Assembly: GCF_000426705.1 (NCBI RefSeq)
Contig: NZ_KE384558.1
Coordinates: 1 to 64,000 of the forward strand
DNA length: 64,000 nt
Direction: 5' to 3'
Source: Spirochaeta cellobiosiphila DSM 17781
Lineage (GTDB): Bacteria; Spirochaetota; Spirochaetia; DSM-17781
How positions within the stretch are numbered: the first letter of the stretch is position 1; every line of letters starts with the position of its first letter. This document shows, piece after piece, positions 24,983 to 33,968 of the stretch. Under the pieces are notes generated by a model. It was not told the origin of the DNA. It saw nothing but the letters and a program-made list of their open reading frames with translations, and did no database searches. A program made the position numbers and the translations under genes.

Positions 24983-25270
24983 GTGGTTGTGGTTATAGCC
25001 AATAATTTACCGCCAGCTGTCAGAGGTAGAATGAAACTCTGGTTTGTGGAGCCTAGAGCTAATGTCTTTGTCTCTGGAATAAAGGATAGTGTGGCAGAAG
25101 GTGTGATCAAATACCTCTTTGAATCCTGTCCTGCTAATTCAGGTCTTCTGGTGATGCAGAGAATTAATAAAGCTCCTTATTATAAAATATGGGGTATGGG
25201 CGATCCAAAGCATAGGATTGCAGAAATTGATGGATTACAACTGATCTTTGAAAAATTAGGGATGGATTAG
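24983..25270 (+). CDS. cas2: Cas2e
   Basis: The GTG at 24983 follows AGGAAAG, 2 nt after cas1. The 95-residue protein begins MVVVIANNLPPAVRGRMKLW and continues EPRANVFVSG, the signature of the I-E form of Cas2, which pairs with Cas1 in spacer integration. The end of the gene is 49 nt from the first repeat, so part of the leader function may lie within the coding sequence. Confidence 0.95.
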   Translation: MVVVIANNLPPAVRGRMKLWFVEPRANVFVSGIKDSVAEGVIKYLFESCPANSGLLVMQRINKAPYYKIWGMGDPKHRIAEIDGLQLIFEKLGMD

Positions 25271-25319
25271 TACCGCTATATATGGTACCTAAGTATAAGG
25301 TTGAACTCTATATGTCGCT
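25271..25319 (+). promoter_or_regulatory. CRISPR leader (very short)
   Basis: The 49 bases between cas2 and the first repeat are AT-rich and include TATATATGG and a TACC...GGTA inverted pair. Position, array polarity and decay of the opposite end all mark this side as the leader. It is shorter than usual I-E leaders, and no clear -35/-10 pair is visible. Confidence 0.6.
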
Positions 25320-26811
25320 GTCTTCTCCGCGTAGGCGGAGGTGTTTCTTGATTCAAGCTCTTTTCTTGATGTATTAATATGTCTTCTCCGCGTAGGCGGA
25401 GGTGTTTCTGGAAGCAAGACAGAAGAAGATAATTCCCTTGAGTCTTCTCCGCGTAGGCGGAGGTGTTTCTAAAATTATTGCGGCAGTTATTAAACCTATA
25501 GGGTCTTCTCCGCGTAGGCGGAGGTGTTTCCAGCTATAGACATTCGTCCTATTGCTGTACCTGGTCTTCTCCGCGTAGGCGGAGGTGTTTCTAAAATGGT
25601 TCCACAATTAGGAAGCACGTTAAGGTCTTCTCCGCGTAGGCGGAGGTGTTTCCGTATTAAAGTAATGTGGGCTTCTTTGGGAGAAGTCTTCTCCGCGTAG
25701 GCGGAGGTGTTTCTATATCTTGTTCGGCCATTTCCAGAAATGCCACGTCTTCTCCGCGTAGGCGGAGGTGTTTCTTCTTTTGCTTTTATTGCAACTGTTT
25801 TAGCTACGTCTTCTCCGCGTAGGCGGAGGTGTTTCTATTTCTTCGTCGGTTGGTAAAGTCTCGGGTATGTCTTCTCCGCGTAGGCGGAGGTGTTTCCCAT
25901 ATACCCTACTTTCTTTTTTATGACATTACGTCTTCTCCGCGTAGGCGGAGGTGTTTCTTCATAAACAGTATGCGTTCTCTCCCCATCTCCGTCTTCTCCG
26001 CGTAGGCGGAGGTGTTTCTACTTCTTCCATTTTAATCTCCATCAGGATAAAGTCTTCTCCGCGTAGGCGGAGGTGTTTCCAAGTCAGACTAAAGGCGCAC
26101 CAAGTGTGAGAGGTCTTCTCCGCGTAGGCGGAGGTGTTTCTACAGAGGGCGACGTCGAGCAAGCTATAAGCGTGTCTTCTCCGCGTAGGCGGAGGTGTTT
26201 CTTTAAGGAGTTAGCCGGGAATTCTTTTGTGATAGTCTTCTCCGCGTAGGCGGAGGTGTTTCCATCAAAGGCCGTTTGTTCTATTTCTTTTACTAGTCTT
26301 CTCCGCGTAGGCGGAGGTGTTTCCATCCAAGCATGAATCTTAAAGCATTAAGAGCAGTCTTCTCCGCGTAGGCGGAGGTGTTTCTGACGCAACAGAAGAA
26401 TTTATGTATATGTCAAGGTCTTCTCCGCGTAGGCGGAGGTGTTTCTAACAGGAGCAGTAAGCAGCTATGCATCAAAAAGTCTTCTCCGCGTAGGCGGAGG
26501 TGTTTCCTACATTTAATCATTTGATACAATGTCCCCAAGTCTTCTCCGCGTAGGCGGAGGTGTTTCTGGGATCGTATAACTTTTGGACTGTAAACCCCCG
26601 TCTTCTCCGCGTAGGCGGAGGTGTTTCTTCATTAGCAATCTTACCCCACTGCCCATATTTGTCTTCTCCGCGTAGGCGGAGGTGTTTCTCCTTGGCTTCG
26701 TCCATTTTTCCTTTCTCCTTTGTCTTCTCCGCGCAGGCGGAGGTGTTTCTACTACTGACCTAATCTGCCATAGCTTATCTTCGTCTTCTCCACATAGGCG
26801 TAGGCATTTTT
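25320..26811 (+). CRISPR. Type I-E CRISPR array, 24 near-identical repeats plus one decayed
   Basis: Repeats of 29 nt start every 61 nt from 25320, with spacers of 32 nt; the spacer after repeat 20 is 31 nt. Each repeat has the hairpin CTCCGC-GTAG-GCGGAG and ends GTGTTTCY. Repeats 1-23 are identical apart from the last base. Repeat 24 (26722) has one change in the loop, and repeat 25 (26783) is clearly degenerate. The orientation that gives the usual I-E handle is the plus strand, reading away from cas2. Base 29 is T in 17 and C in 7 of the first 24 repeats, never A or G. Spacers show no obvious match within this window. Confidence 0.97.
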
Positions 26812-26844
26812 AGTAAACAAGTATTAAGAGGTTGTTAGGAAAAT

Positions 26845-26873
26845 GTCCCTCTCCATAAGCAGAGCTGTTTCCG
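26845..26873 (+). repeat. Further decayed CRISPR repeat beyond the array end
   Basis: One unit (62 nt) after repeat 25, the sequence GTCCCTCTCCATAAGCAGAG followed by CTGTTTCC keeps the outline of the repeat (TCTCC...GAG..TGTTTC). It is best read as an old trailer-end repeat. Confidence 0.5.
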
Positions 26874-26953
26874 CATTAATGTTGTCGAGGAAGGAAAAGT
26901 TTCACTTCAAGAATATTGTCTGTAATCATCATTACCCCAATAGGAATAGCTTT

Positions 26954-27475
26954 TTATTTCAGCAAATCTATAATCTCTGTATTTCCAAGCTTATCTGCTA
27001 GTGTTACCGGGGTATCACCTACTTCTACTTCACTATACTTTTGAATCGCTTTAACATTTTTTGACGCACCATGTTTGCATAATAGTTCTATATATTTATC
27101 TGTTAAATTGGGATCGGCACCTTTCTCTAATAGCATTTTTACAGCTCTGTCCTTACCTTTTTCAATAGCTATTGTTAGTGGGGTTGCCTCATCGTTGTTT
27201 TGTTGGTTTACGTCAGCTCCCGCATCAGCAAGAATGTTTCTTCCGCTGCACAATGCAATGCTGTATAATCATAGTCAGTGTAGGAACTAAGATCTGATTT
27301 TGGTGCAATTAGTCTTAAAACATCCATACATTTATAAAAATATGTTTCTGAATTCTTAGCCATTTCATCAGGAGTGATTGTGTTGTTAGGGCCCATTGGC
27401 ACACTGGATTCTCTTGCCTTTTTCAGTGAATATTTTGCTATATATTGGACAGGAGTATGGCTGTAAGCAAGATGT
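26954..27475 (-). pseudogene. Ankyrin-repeat protein, frameshifted
   Basis: On the minus strand, ankyrin-type units are visible: YTDYDYTALHCAAEE, then after a frameshift near 27240 ADAGADVNQQNNDEATPLTI, KMLLEKGADPNLTDKY and GDTPVTLADKLGNTEI. The consensus TPLxxA and GADxN motifs are clear. Upstream, in frame with ATG 27402, the codons for YSHTPVQYIAKYSLKKARES suggest that coding once extended to about 27475, with no start found. Ankyrin repeats mediate protein contacts; the target is unknown. The gene is convergent with the CRISPR array. Confidence 0.7.
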
Positions 27476-27479
27476 TAAC

Positions 27480-27536
27480 AGTGCGTTTAACAATGAAGTC
27501 CGAGGGGATCTATGAAAAATTGTCAGCTAAACGCAC
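27480..27536. repeat. Inverted repeat resembling a degenerate attC site
   Basis: AGTGCGTTTA and TAAACGCACT are perfect 10-bp arms about 37 nt apart. The inner bases give GTTTAAC on the left, which fits the attC consensus RYYYAAC. GCTAAAC on the right differs from GTTRRRY at one base. Inner L-boxes are not evident. It could equally be a chance inverted repeat or an element end. Confidence 0.25.
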
Positions 27537-27889
27537 TTCAACGTGTGATGGAAAAAAGAACAGAATCAGTAGTATTACGCAATAAGATTATATATTCCGT
27601 TTTAATTCTATTTTTGTAAGCAAAAAACGCTTCTAGTGATTCATAAAAATCTATGTACTTCAAATAGTAATCTATGATATTGAACAATTGTTATGATTTA
27701 TAGATCCAGAATATTGTTTAAAAAATGGGCTATAAACTAAGCTGATATCTTCAGCCGACAGGGGACTGATACATTCGTTTTTAGCTCTCCATTCAATGTC
27801 ATATGCCATTAATGACCTTTTTTATAAAGATAGTTGTGCATTGGTAGGGCTTGCTATATCTTATTATCAAGTAGACCTCTCACCATCTT
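27537..27889. other. Intergenic region without recognised genes
   Basis: About 350 AT-rich bases with stops in all frames. A promoter for the following lipoprotein gene is expected here, but no convincing -35/-10 pair stands out. Confidence 0.4.
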
Positions 27890-27916
27890 TTGGTTTATAA
27901 GAGTGTAAAAAGGAAA

Positions 27917-29248
27917 ATGTGGATGATTAAAAAAATATATATAATCTTACTATTGCTCTCCTTTTGGGGATGTAAGAATCCTATAGAGCCGACTCTAGAT
28001 CCGAAACCTGAACAGCCGAAGCCTGAACAGCCGAAACCGGTAGAGCCGAAACCGGTAGAAGTCATTATACACTACGATGCCAATGGTGGATCTGGGCATA
28101 TGGCTGATCAATTAAGCACTCTCCATACCCCGACAAAGCTCTCTTCCAACATTTTCACGAAAGAGGGGTACAGCTTTCTGGGCTGGTCTAGAACTTCAGG
28201 AGATGATAGGGATTTCGATTTTTTTAAAAATGGTTCTTTCACCCCTAGATCTGAGTATATTACTCTTTATGCCAAATGGACTGATGAGTATAATTCGGAC
28301 TCCTATTCTTTTTTTAAAGAGGAGGGACTTATTTATACTTATCATTCGGGAATTGTTTCAGTGGGTCTAAATGATGAAGATCTGGCCGGTGATATTGTAA
28401 TCCCTTCCCATATAAAGGGATATCCTGTAACATATATTGAAGATAGGGCTTTCAAAGATGGAAAAAATCTAACCAAGGTTACCATTCCCAATTCTGTCAC
28501 CTCCATAGGTAAAGAAGCTTTCGCTAGGTGCACCAGTCTAGAAGAGATTTCTCTTCCTAATAATTTAAAAACCCTAAAAGCGGGAACCTTCGAAAACTGT
28601 ACTAGTTTAAAAGGCATAAATATCCCTCCCTCAGTTACTTCTCTAGGGGGTAATCTTTTTATGGGTTGTACAAATCTTACTACAGCCACCATTCCCGAGG
28701 GAATTACGGAACTTCCCTCCTATCTTTTTTTCGACTGTTCCAATTTAACGACTGTAACAATTCCCAGCACAGTTAGAGTTATAGGGGCGGCCTTTCGGTA
28801 TTGCTCGTCTCTGGATAATGTTAAATTACCGGAGGGGTTAGTAAAACTGGAGAAATTTGCCTTTAATGGGTGTGAGAGTCTCCGTTCTATTAATATTCCT
28901 TCTTCCGTGAAAAGCATTAGTTCTCATACTTTTACAAATTGTAGATCCTTATTGAGTATTGATTTTCCTGAAGGTGTTAATGTTGTTGGAAATAGTACTT
29001 TTAGTGGCTGCACCAGTTTAGAGACTGTTACACTAAGATCTGTTACTTCCATAGGAGCCAGTGTCTTCTCAGGATGTTCAAGTCTTAAGATGTTAAATCT
29101 CCATCAGGATACTCCTCCAAACACTAATAGTTCTTTCCCCTGGGATGTATCTGACTGTGAGGTTCATGTTAATTCCACTGCTACCGGATTTAATACTGGG
29201 GGTTGGATAGATACAACAATTTTTACAAGGATTGTTAAAAATTTATAG
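27917..29248 (+). CDS. BspA-like leucine-rich-repeat surface lipoprotein
   Basis: Start candidates are ATG 27917 and ATG 27923 behind AAAGGAAA. A signal peptide ends in the lipobox LSFWGC. A Pro/Lys/Glu linker with PKPEQPKP-type repeats follows, then a beta-grasp repeat of InlB/List_Bact type (HYDANGGSGHM to ITLYAKW, about residues 55-120). About ten BspA/TpLRR units then run to near the C-terminus, each with the pattern LxxVTIPxSVTSIGxxAFxxC. Such proteins sit on the cell surface and bind host or polysaccharide ligands. The gene stands alone. Confidence 0.9.
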   Translation: MWMIKKIYIILLLLSFWGCKNPIEPTLDPKPEQPKPEQPKPVEPKPVEVIIHYDANGGSGHMADQLSTLHTPTKLSSNIFTKEGYSFLGWSRTSGDDRDFDFFKNGSFTPRSEYITLYAKWTDEYNSDSYSFFKEEGLIYTYHSGIVSVGLNDEDLAGDIVIPSHIKGYPVTYIEDRAFKDGKNLTKVTIPNSVTSIGKEAFARCTSLEEISLPNNLKTLKAGTFENCTSLKGINIPPSVTSLGGNLFMGCTNLTTATIPEGITELPSYLFFDCSNLTTVTIPSTVRVIGAAFRYCSSLDNVKLPEGLVKLEKFAFNGCESLRSINIPSSVKSISSHTFTNCRSLLSIDFPEGVNVVGNSTFSGCTSLETVTLRSVTSIGASVFSGCSSLKMLNLHQDTPPNTNSSFPWDVSDCEVHVNSTATGFNTGGWIDTTIFTRIVKNL

Positions 29249-29307
29249 CGGAAGATTTATTTAAGTTTGTGATAATGACGCTTTGTTATGCAAAATTGTG
29301 GCGTAGC

Positions 29308-29335
29308 CTCAGCCTAAAGCTCCTTAAGGGCTGAG
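29308..29335. other. Hairpin between convergent genes
   Basis: CTCAGCC and GGCTGAG form a stem around a loop that itself contains AAGCTCCTT. No T-run follows on either strand. It lies between the lipoprotein gene and the convergent ABC permease gene and may help end transcription. Confidence 0.3.
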
Positions 29336-29527
29336 ACATCGCCTGGTATATTCCCACCTTTAACAATATCCAGGCTATAATAAAAGTCACTGAAAAAGAT
29401 CATAAGTCTTAAATGATCTTACTTTCTTATCTCCTTAATATTCATAATCCTTCATTGAATTAAACCGGACAGTAGTAATTTTATGGAGGATCTCCTGTAT
29501 TAGTCCTTTCTCTCACTGAGCAAAACA

Positions 29528-30325
29528 TCACCCTTTTAATGCTCCTGCCGTCATTCCTTCACCTAACTGATCCTGGAGCAGAAGATACACACAAACCGAA
29601 GGGATGGCCATAATGACCAAACAGGCGAAGACCACTTCAGGTCGGGCGCCGTAGATGGAGGACGTTAGAGACACTACCGCCATAGGGAGGGTTTTCATCT
29701 GATCCGTTCTTGAGAACAGTAATGGATTGAGGTAGTCATTCCATGAATTGATAAAGGCAAATACGATAACATTAGCTGCGGCTGGCTTGCTAAGGGGAAG
29801 GTAGACATAACTCCAGGCTTTAAAATATCCACCACCTTCAATCATTACCGCTTCTAAATATTCCCGTCCCAATGAATCGAAATAATTTTTTTGAATCAGA
29901 ATGGCTACGGGCATCCAGAAAGTGGCCGCAGGAAATACAAGAGCTTTATAGGTATTCATCCATCCTAACACTTTCATTGTTCTGAAAAGGGGAGAGATAA
30001 AACAGAGGATTGAGATAGACATGGTTAGAATCACTAGAAGATAAATCAGGTCTCTTCCTTTAAAGCTTATTTTAGAAAAAGCAAAGGCGGACAGAGAAGA
30101 GACGGAGATAATCAGTATGATCTGTAGGATCGAAACTAGGAAGCTGTTGAATATCATCCGGGTAATAGGAAAACCAGAGGTAAAAAGGTAGGTATAATTT
30201 TTTATCCCTCCACCACCAAAGGAAGAGATTACCACATTGGCCATAGGAATAATGTAGATAATTCCCAGTGTGGCCAGTAGAATCTGAATGATTAATTTTT
30301 GTTTAAATGATTGTTTGGTAAACAC
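29528..30325 (-). CDS. Carbohydrate ABC transporter permease (MalG/LacG-type)
   Basis: This is the second membrane subunit of a CUT1 sugar importer. The 265-residue protein has six predicted TM helices and the EAA loop EAVMIEGGGYFKAWSYVYLP, which contacts the ATPase. The end AGALKG is typical for MalG-like permeases. It lies 2 nt after the first permease. No ATP-binding subunit gene is in the window, so a shared MsmK/UgpC-type ATPase elsewhere is expected. Context with alpha-galactosidase points to alpha-galactosides such as melibiose or raffinose. Confidence 0.9.
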   Translation of the reverse strand: MFTKQSFKQKLIIQILLATLGIIYIIPMANVVISSFGGGGIKNYTYLFTSGFPITRMIFNSFLVSILQIILIISVSSLSAFAFSKISFKGRDLIYLLVILTMSISILCFISPLFRTMKVLGWMNTYKALVFPAATFWMPVAILIQKNYFDSLGREYLEAVMIEGGGYFKAWSYVYLPLSKPAAANVIVFAFINSWNDYLNPLLFSRTDQMKTLPMAVVSLTSSIYGARPEVVFACLVIMAIPSVCVYLLLQDQLGEGMTAGALKG

Positions 30326-30327
30326 CT

Positions 30328-31239
30328 TTATCCCTCCCTCTTTTTCTTGTTAAACCATATCTGCACAATAGATAGGGTAATACTGAATAAAATCATGACC
30401 ACACTGATGGCCGCACCATAGCCTGCCTGGGAATTCTGTACTACCGATTGATAGAGCATGGTTGCAGGAAACTGGGTAGCATTGCCCGGCCCCCCTTGCG
30501 TCAAAAGCCATACAATATCGAAGGTCTTCACAGCACCGACGACCCCTAGTATGATCACTGTAGTATGTGTAGGCCATAAAGAGGGCCATACAATATGAAA
30601 AAAGGATTGCCAGAATCCGGCTCCATCGATCTGGGCTGCTTCAAAAATGGCATCGTCAATAGTGGTTAAACCAGCAATATAGAAAACCATCTGGGCTCCC
30701 GTCCATTGAAAGATATTGGTCACAATAATAGCCCAAAGTGCAGTAGAAGGATCCCCCAGCCAACTTCTGGTTAGAGCATCCTGGCCGATAAATCTCAGAA
30801 AGGTATTTAACAGTCCAAAATAGGGCTCGTAAACGCCCATGAACGTACGGGCGATAACTACTGTGGAAAGGGTTACAGGGATATAAAACAGAGCTTTGTA
30901 AAAACGGCTTCCTGTCATTCGAGAGCGCAAAAGAAGGGCTATTATTAATCCCCCGAACATCTGAAGGGATACGGTAAAAATCATAAAAAGAATCACATTG
31001 ATGATCGCTTTGTAAAAAACAGGATCAGAGAAGAGGAGTGCATAATTTTTTATGCCCCGGAATTCCATGGTTTCGGGCATCAATCCATCCCACTTATAAA
31101 AGCTGAGACGCACAACATAATAAAGCCCATAAAAGATAAAGCATCCCATTAATAGGAGTAAGGGCAAAAGAAACAGATACCCCGCAATGAGATCTTGTCT
31201 TTTCCGCCTATTTATTGATAAGGAATTGATAGTAGGCAA
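30328..31239 (-). CDS. Carbohydrate ABC transporter permease (MalF/UgpA-type)
   Basis: The 303-residue membrane protein has about six helices. Its cytoplasmic EAA loop EAAQIDGAGFWQSFFHIVWP is the contact site for the ATPase. It forms the channel with the downstream permease. It follows the binding-protein gene after a stem-loop, and starts at ATG 31239 behind AAGGGGGAG. The high similarity of layout to MsmF/LacF-type permeases supports a CUT1 oligosaccharide importer. Confidence 0.9.
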   Translation of the reverse strand: MPTINSLSINRRKRQDLIAGYLFLLPLLLLMGCFIFYGLYYVVRLSFYKWDGLMPETMEFRGIKNYALLFSDPVFYKAIINVILFMIFTVSLQMFGGLIIALLLRSRMTGSRFYKALFYIPVTLSTVVIARTFMGVYEPYFGLLNTFLRFIGQDALTRSWLGDPSTALWAIIVTNIFQWTGAQMVFYIAGLTTIDDAIFEAAQIDGAGFWQSFFHIVWPSLWPTHTTVIILGVVGAVKTFDIVWLLTQGGPGNATQFPATMLYQSVVQNSQAGYGAAISVVMILFSITLSIVQIWFNKKKREG

Positions 31240-31256
31240 TGACTCCCCCTTAAGAA

Positions 31257-31294
31257 AGAGCGTCCCATAGGTTGAAACCTATGGGATAAGCTCT
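31257..31294 (-). promoter_or_regulatory. Intercistronic stem-loop after the binding-protein gene
   Basis: A perfect 11-bp stem (TCCCATAGGTT with AACCTATGGGA) is extended by AGAGC/GCTCT, lying directly after the stop of the binding-protein gene and before the permeases. Such structures usually protect the upstream mRNA or limit read-through, giving more binding protein than permease. There is no T-run. Confidence 0.6.
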
Positions 31295-31298
31295 GGTA

Positions 31299-32651
31299 TT
31301 ATTTTTCAGAAACAGCCTGTAAGGCATCCAGTTCATCCTGGATATCTTTACCGGCAACTACATTTTGAACAACGATTCCCATTTGATTGAAAACCGCAGG
31401 ATTGGTAACCCCTCTGGGGCCAGCCAGATCATTATTAGTGGTATTGACGATAGCATCCACACCGGCAGAAGAAGCGGGGTCCTGGTAGATAGATTTGTTT
31501 AGAGAGGTATTCTTAAGAGTGGGGATGAGTCCCGCACCGGGTCTTCCTGTTTCATAAGTTCGCCCTTCACTCACTAGCATATAGTCGAGTAGTTTAAGCG
31601 CTGCATCCAGCTTGGCTTTATCTTTGAGCAGGTTCTTGTTTAAAGAGAGTCCAATATCAATTCCTCCCAGAACGACAGGGTCTCCTCCTGCAAAGTTAGG
31701 AACAGCAAAAGCTCCGAATATATCATTATCTGTGGCCCGACCTCCTCTTCTGTCTGCATAGGGAATGCCCTTTTCATTGACATTAGAGGGATTGGATAAC
31801 ATACCTATGGCCCATCCACCGTTTACATGCATCACCGCTTTTCCATCGGCCCACATACCGATGGAATCTTCGTAAACAGAGACCCCAAGGGCGTTTTTAT
31901 CGATGACTCCCAGCTTAACTAGCTTTCTTAGAACCTCCATTGCTTTCACAAATTGGGGGTCGTTCCACTTGATTTCTCCCTTGTCGGCTTTTTCCGTAAT
32001 TCCTGGTTCCACCATATTAGCAAGTAAGGAGAATACATCTCCGTTAAACCAACCATCTTTTAATCCAATGGTAAGGGGAAGTTTATTGGGGAAAGTCTTC
32101 TTTAGTTTTTCGATGGTAACCAACAGGCTGTCCAGGTCGTTGGGTATAGAAGTGATACCCGCTTGTTCAAAATAGGTGGCATTGTAATATATAAACATTG
32201 TGGAAGAAGTCCCTAGAGGGGCTAGGTATATTTTATTTGCACCTGAATATTTTTTTGCATTATCCACTACAGCAGGAACTAGTTGGTCTAGTGTGTCCGC
32301 TACAGGTTCAGATAAATCCATTAGAAAGGGTTTGTATTTGTTCAGAAGAGAGCCAGGCTGCATGGATATGACATCTGGACCGGCGCCCGAGGCGAACTCT
32401 ACTTGTAATTTTTGTTTGTAATCATCCATCTGATTCACACTGTACTGTAATTCGATGTTTGGGTATTTCTTTTCAAAACCTTCTTTGAGTACAGTAAAAT
32501 CCTCTTCTGTAGGTATTGTCCATGTCCACCATGTTAGAACCACTTTATCACTGGATGCACTGTCAGAGCTTTCGGAAGAGCCGTTTGCCCACATCGGCAG
32601 AGCCATGACAATCAGTAAAAAAACAGTTGCAATTTGATTTCTTTTTTTCAC
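31299..32651 (-). CDS. Extracellular sugar-binding protein (family 1)
   Basis: The GTG at 32651 follows GAGGAG. The 450-residue protein has a signal peptide ending near MWANGSSES, typical of spirochaetal binding proteins, then TWWTWTIPTEEDF and SGAGPDVISMQPG, the usual pattern of family 1 solute-binding proteins. WADGKAVMHVNGGWAIGML lies in the second lobe. It delivers an oligosaccharide to the two permeases. It is transcribed divergently from the LacI regulator and GH36 gene, and an operator lies 100 bp upstream. Confidence 0.92.
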   Translation of the reverse strand: MKKRNQIATVFLLIVMALPMWANGSSESSDSASSDKVVLTWWTWTIPTEEDFTVLKEGFEKKYPNIELQYSVNQMDDYKQKLQVEFASGAGPDVISMQPGSLLNKYKPFLMDLSEPVADTLDQLVPAVVDNAKKYSGANKIYLAPLGTSSTMFIYYNATYFEQAGITSIPNDLDSLLVTIEKLKKTFPNKLPLTIGLKDGWFNGDVFSLLANMVEPGITEKADKGEIKWNDPQFVKAMEVLRKLVKLGVIDKNALGVSVYEDSIGMWADGKAVMHVNGGWAIGMLSNPSNVNEKGIPYADRRGGRATDNDIFGAFAVPNFAGGDPVVLGGIDIGLSLNKNLLKDKAKLDAALKLLDYMLVSEGRTYETGRPGAGLIPTLKNTSLNKSIYQDPASSAGVDAIVNTTNNDLAGPRGVTNPAVFNQMGIVVQNVVAGKDIQDELDALQAVSEK

Positions 32652-32750
32652 AGGTCACTCCTCTAAATTTTGATCCTTTCTTTATCTCCAAAGGGAGTTC
32701 CAAAGGGTCTTTATTTTTCGAGAATAGCACGGCTCTTGGTGGAAGGCAAG

Positions 32751-32776
32751 AAAAACTGTAAACGTTTACAGTTTTT
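32751..32776. promoter_or_regulatory. Perfect 26-bp palindromic LacI-family operator
   Basis: The half-site AAAAACTGTAAAC is followed by its exact reverse complement. The centre TGTAAACGTTTACA is a classic LacI/GalR-family operator with the central CG. It lies in the divergent promoter region, 100 bp from the binding-protein start and about 150 bp from the regulator start. Confidence 0.85.
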
Positions 32777-32897
32777 GATTAATACGTGATTTTGGCCTTT
32801 TAGGGATTAAAATAGGATAAAAGAGTCTATATTTAGAGCTTATTGATATTTCTATTGCTCTTTTTTTAAACATGCTTTAGCCTGTAAATGATATTAT

Positions 32898-32911
32898 TGT
32901 AATCGCTTACA
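32898..32911. promoter_or_regulatory. Second LacI-family operator near the regulator start
   Basis: TGTAATCGCTTACA matches the TGTAA-n-CG-n-TTACA pattern of the upstream operator with one mismatched pair. It lies 15 nt before the regulator start and partly upstream of its ribosome binding site, so the repressor may control its own gene and the alpha-galactosidase. Confidence 0.75.
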
Positions 32912-32926
32912 GTATAGGAGTTGTCA

Positions 32927-33949
32927 TTGACTATCAAGGATGTTGCTTTAGAAGCGAAGGTTTCAACCGCGACTGTTTCGAGAGTACTAAATAACCGCAA
33001 GGTGAAACAGGAATCTAAAATCCGCGTGGAAAAAGCGATTGAAAAACTGGGTTATGTGCCCAATGCGTTGGCTCAGGGCTTAATGCAGAAAAAAAGTAAG
33101 ACAATAGGAACCTTGATAACTTCTATGACTAATGCCTACTACATGGAAATTACCGATGTCATTGAGAAGCGATTCGGAGAAATGGATTCTATGTTATTTT
33201 TAAGTTCCACCGATGGTAAACCTGAAAAGGAAAAGAGATACCTGGAGAGCTTAATCTCCCGCCAGGTGGAAGGAATTATCATGATTGACCCTACCATAGA
33301 GAATTTCAACAATGGTCTCTACCATGATATCTCCCGCCGGACCCCTTTGATTCTGATTCATTCCTTTCCTGCCTTGAAAGAGTTCTGGTCCGTCTATGTG
33401 GATCAGTATAAGGGGATGGAACGGGTGATGAACTATTTATGGGATATGGGACATCGAAAGATCGCCTTTGTCCGGGGTTTTCAGGGCCATTCTTTCGATG
33501 TAAAAGAGAAATGCTGGCGTGATTTTTACACTGCTCATCAATTAGAACCAGACTCTCGCTACCTGGTTTCGATTCCTCAAGCCAATACAGACAATGCCAT
33601 TAGTATGTCCTCCCATGCCTGTCAGGAAATGCTAAAGTTACCCCCTTCAGATCGTCCAACAGCGATCTTTACCTGTAATGATTTGATGGCTCTGGGGGCA
33701 ATCAATGCCGCTTCTGTTTTAGGGATGAACATACCCGATGAACTATCGATCATTGGACACGATAACACCAATCTATCCAAAAGTAGTAATCCACAGCTGA
33801 CTACAGTAGATATGAAACTCTCCACCCTGGGCAATCAGGCCTCCAATCTCTTAATACAGGGATTGAACCATACAGAGAACAAACAGGAAGTTATCCTGAT
33901 AGAACCGGAACTAATCGTCAGACAATCTAGCGGTGCGGTTCCCTTATAA
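32927..33949 (+). CDS. LacI/GalR-family repressor of the alpha-galactoside locus
   Basis: I choose the TTG at 32927 because AGGAG (32916-32920) is six bases upstream; the TTG at 32921 touches the site. The 340-residue protein begins MTIKDVALEAKVSTATVSRV, the LacI HTH, with the hinge LAQGLMQKKS. A periplasmic-binding-like ligand domain follows, with GMERVMNYLWDMGHRKIAFV and ELSIIGHDN. The likely inducer is an alpha-galactoside or galactose. The gene is 19 nt upstream of the GH36 gene and divergent from the transporter. Two operators with the expected sequence lie upstream. Confidence 0.92.
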   Translation: MTIKDVALEAKVSTATVSRVLNNRKVKQESKIRVEKAIEKLGYVPNALAQGLMQKKSKTIGTLITSMTNAYYMEITDVIEKRFGEMDSMLFLSSTDGKPEKEKRYLESLISRQVEGIIMIDPTIENFNNGLYHDISRRTPLILIHSFPALKEFWSVYVDQYKGMERVMNYLWDMGHRKIAFVRGFQGHSFDVKEKCWRDFYTAHQLEPDSRYLVSIPQANTDNAISMSSHACQEMLKLPPSDRPTAIFTCNDLMALGAINAASVLGMNIPDELSIIGHDNTNLSKSSNPQLTTVDMKLSTLGNQASNLLIQGLNHTENKQEVILIEPELIVRQSSGAVPL

Positions 33950-33968
33950 CAATATAAAAGAGGACTTT

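Noticed and set aside
25374-26763. Several open frames with repeated ETPPPTRRR, NTSAYAEKT or KHLRLRGED motifs
   Set aside because: They are translations of CRISPR repeats in three frames; the 61-nt period explains them completely.
28342-28917. Minus-strand frames opposite the leucine-rich-repeat gene
   Set aside because: They reflect the repeat periodicity of the coding strand and have no independent support.
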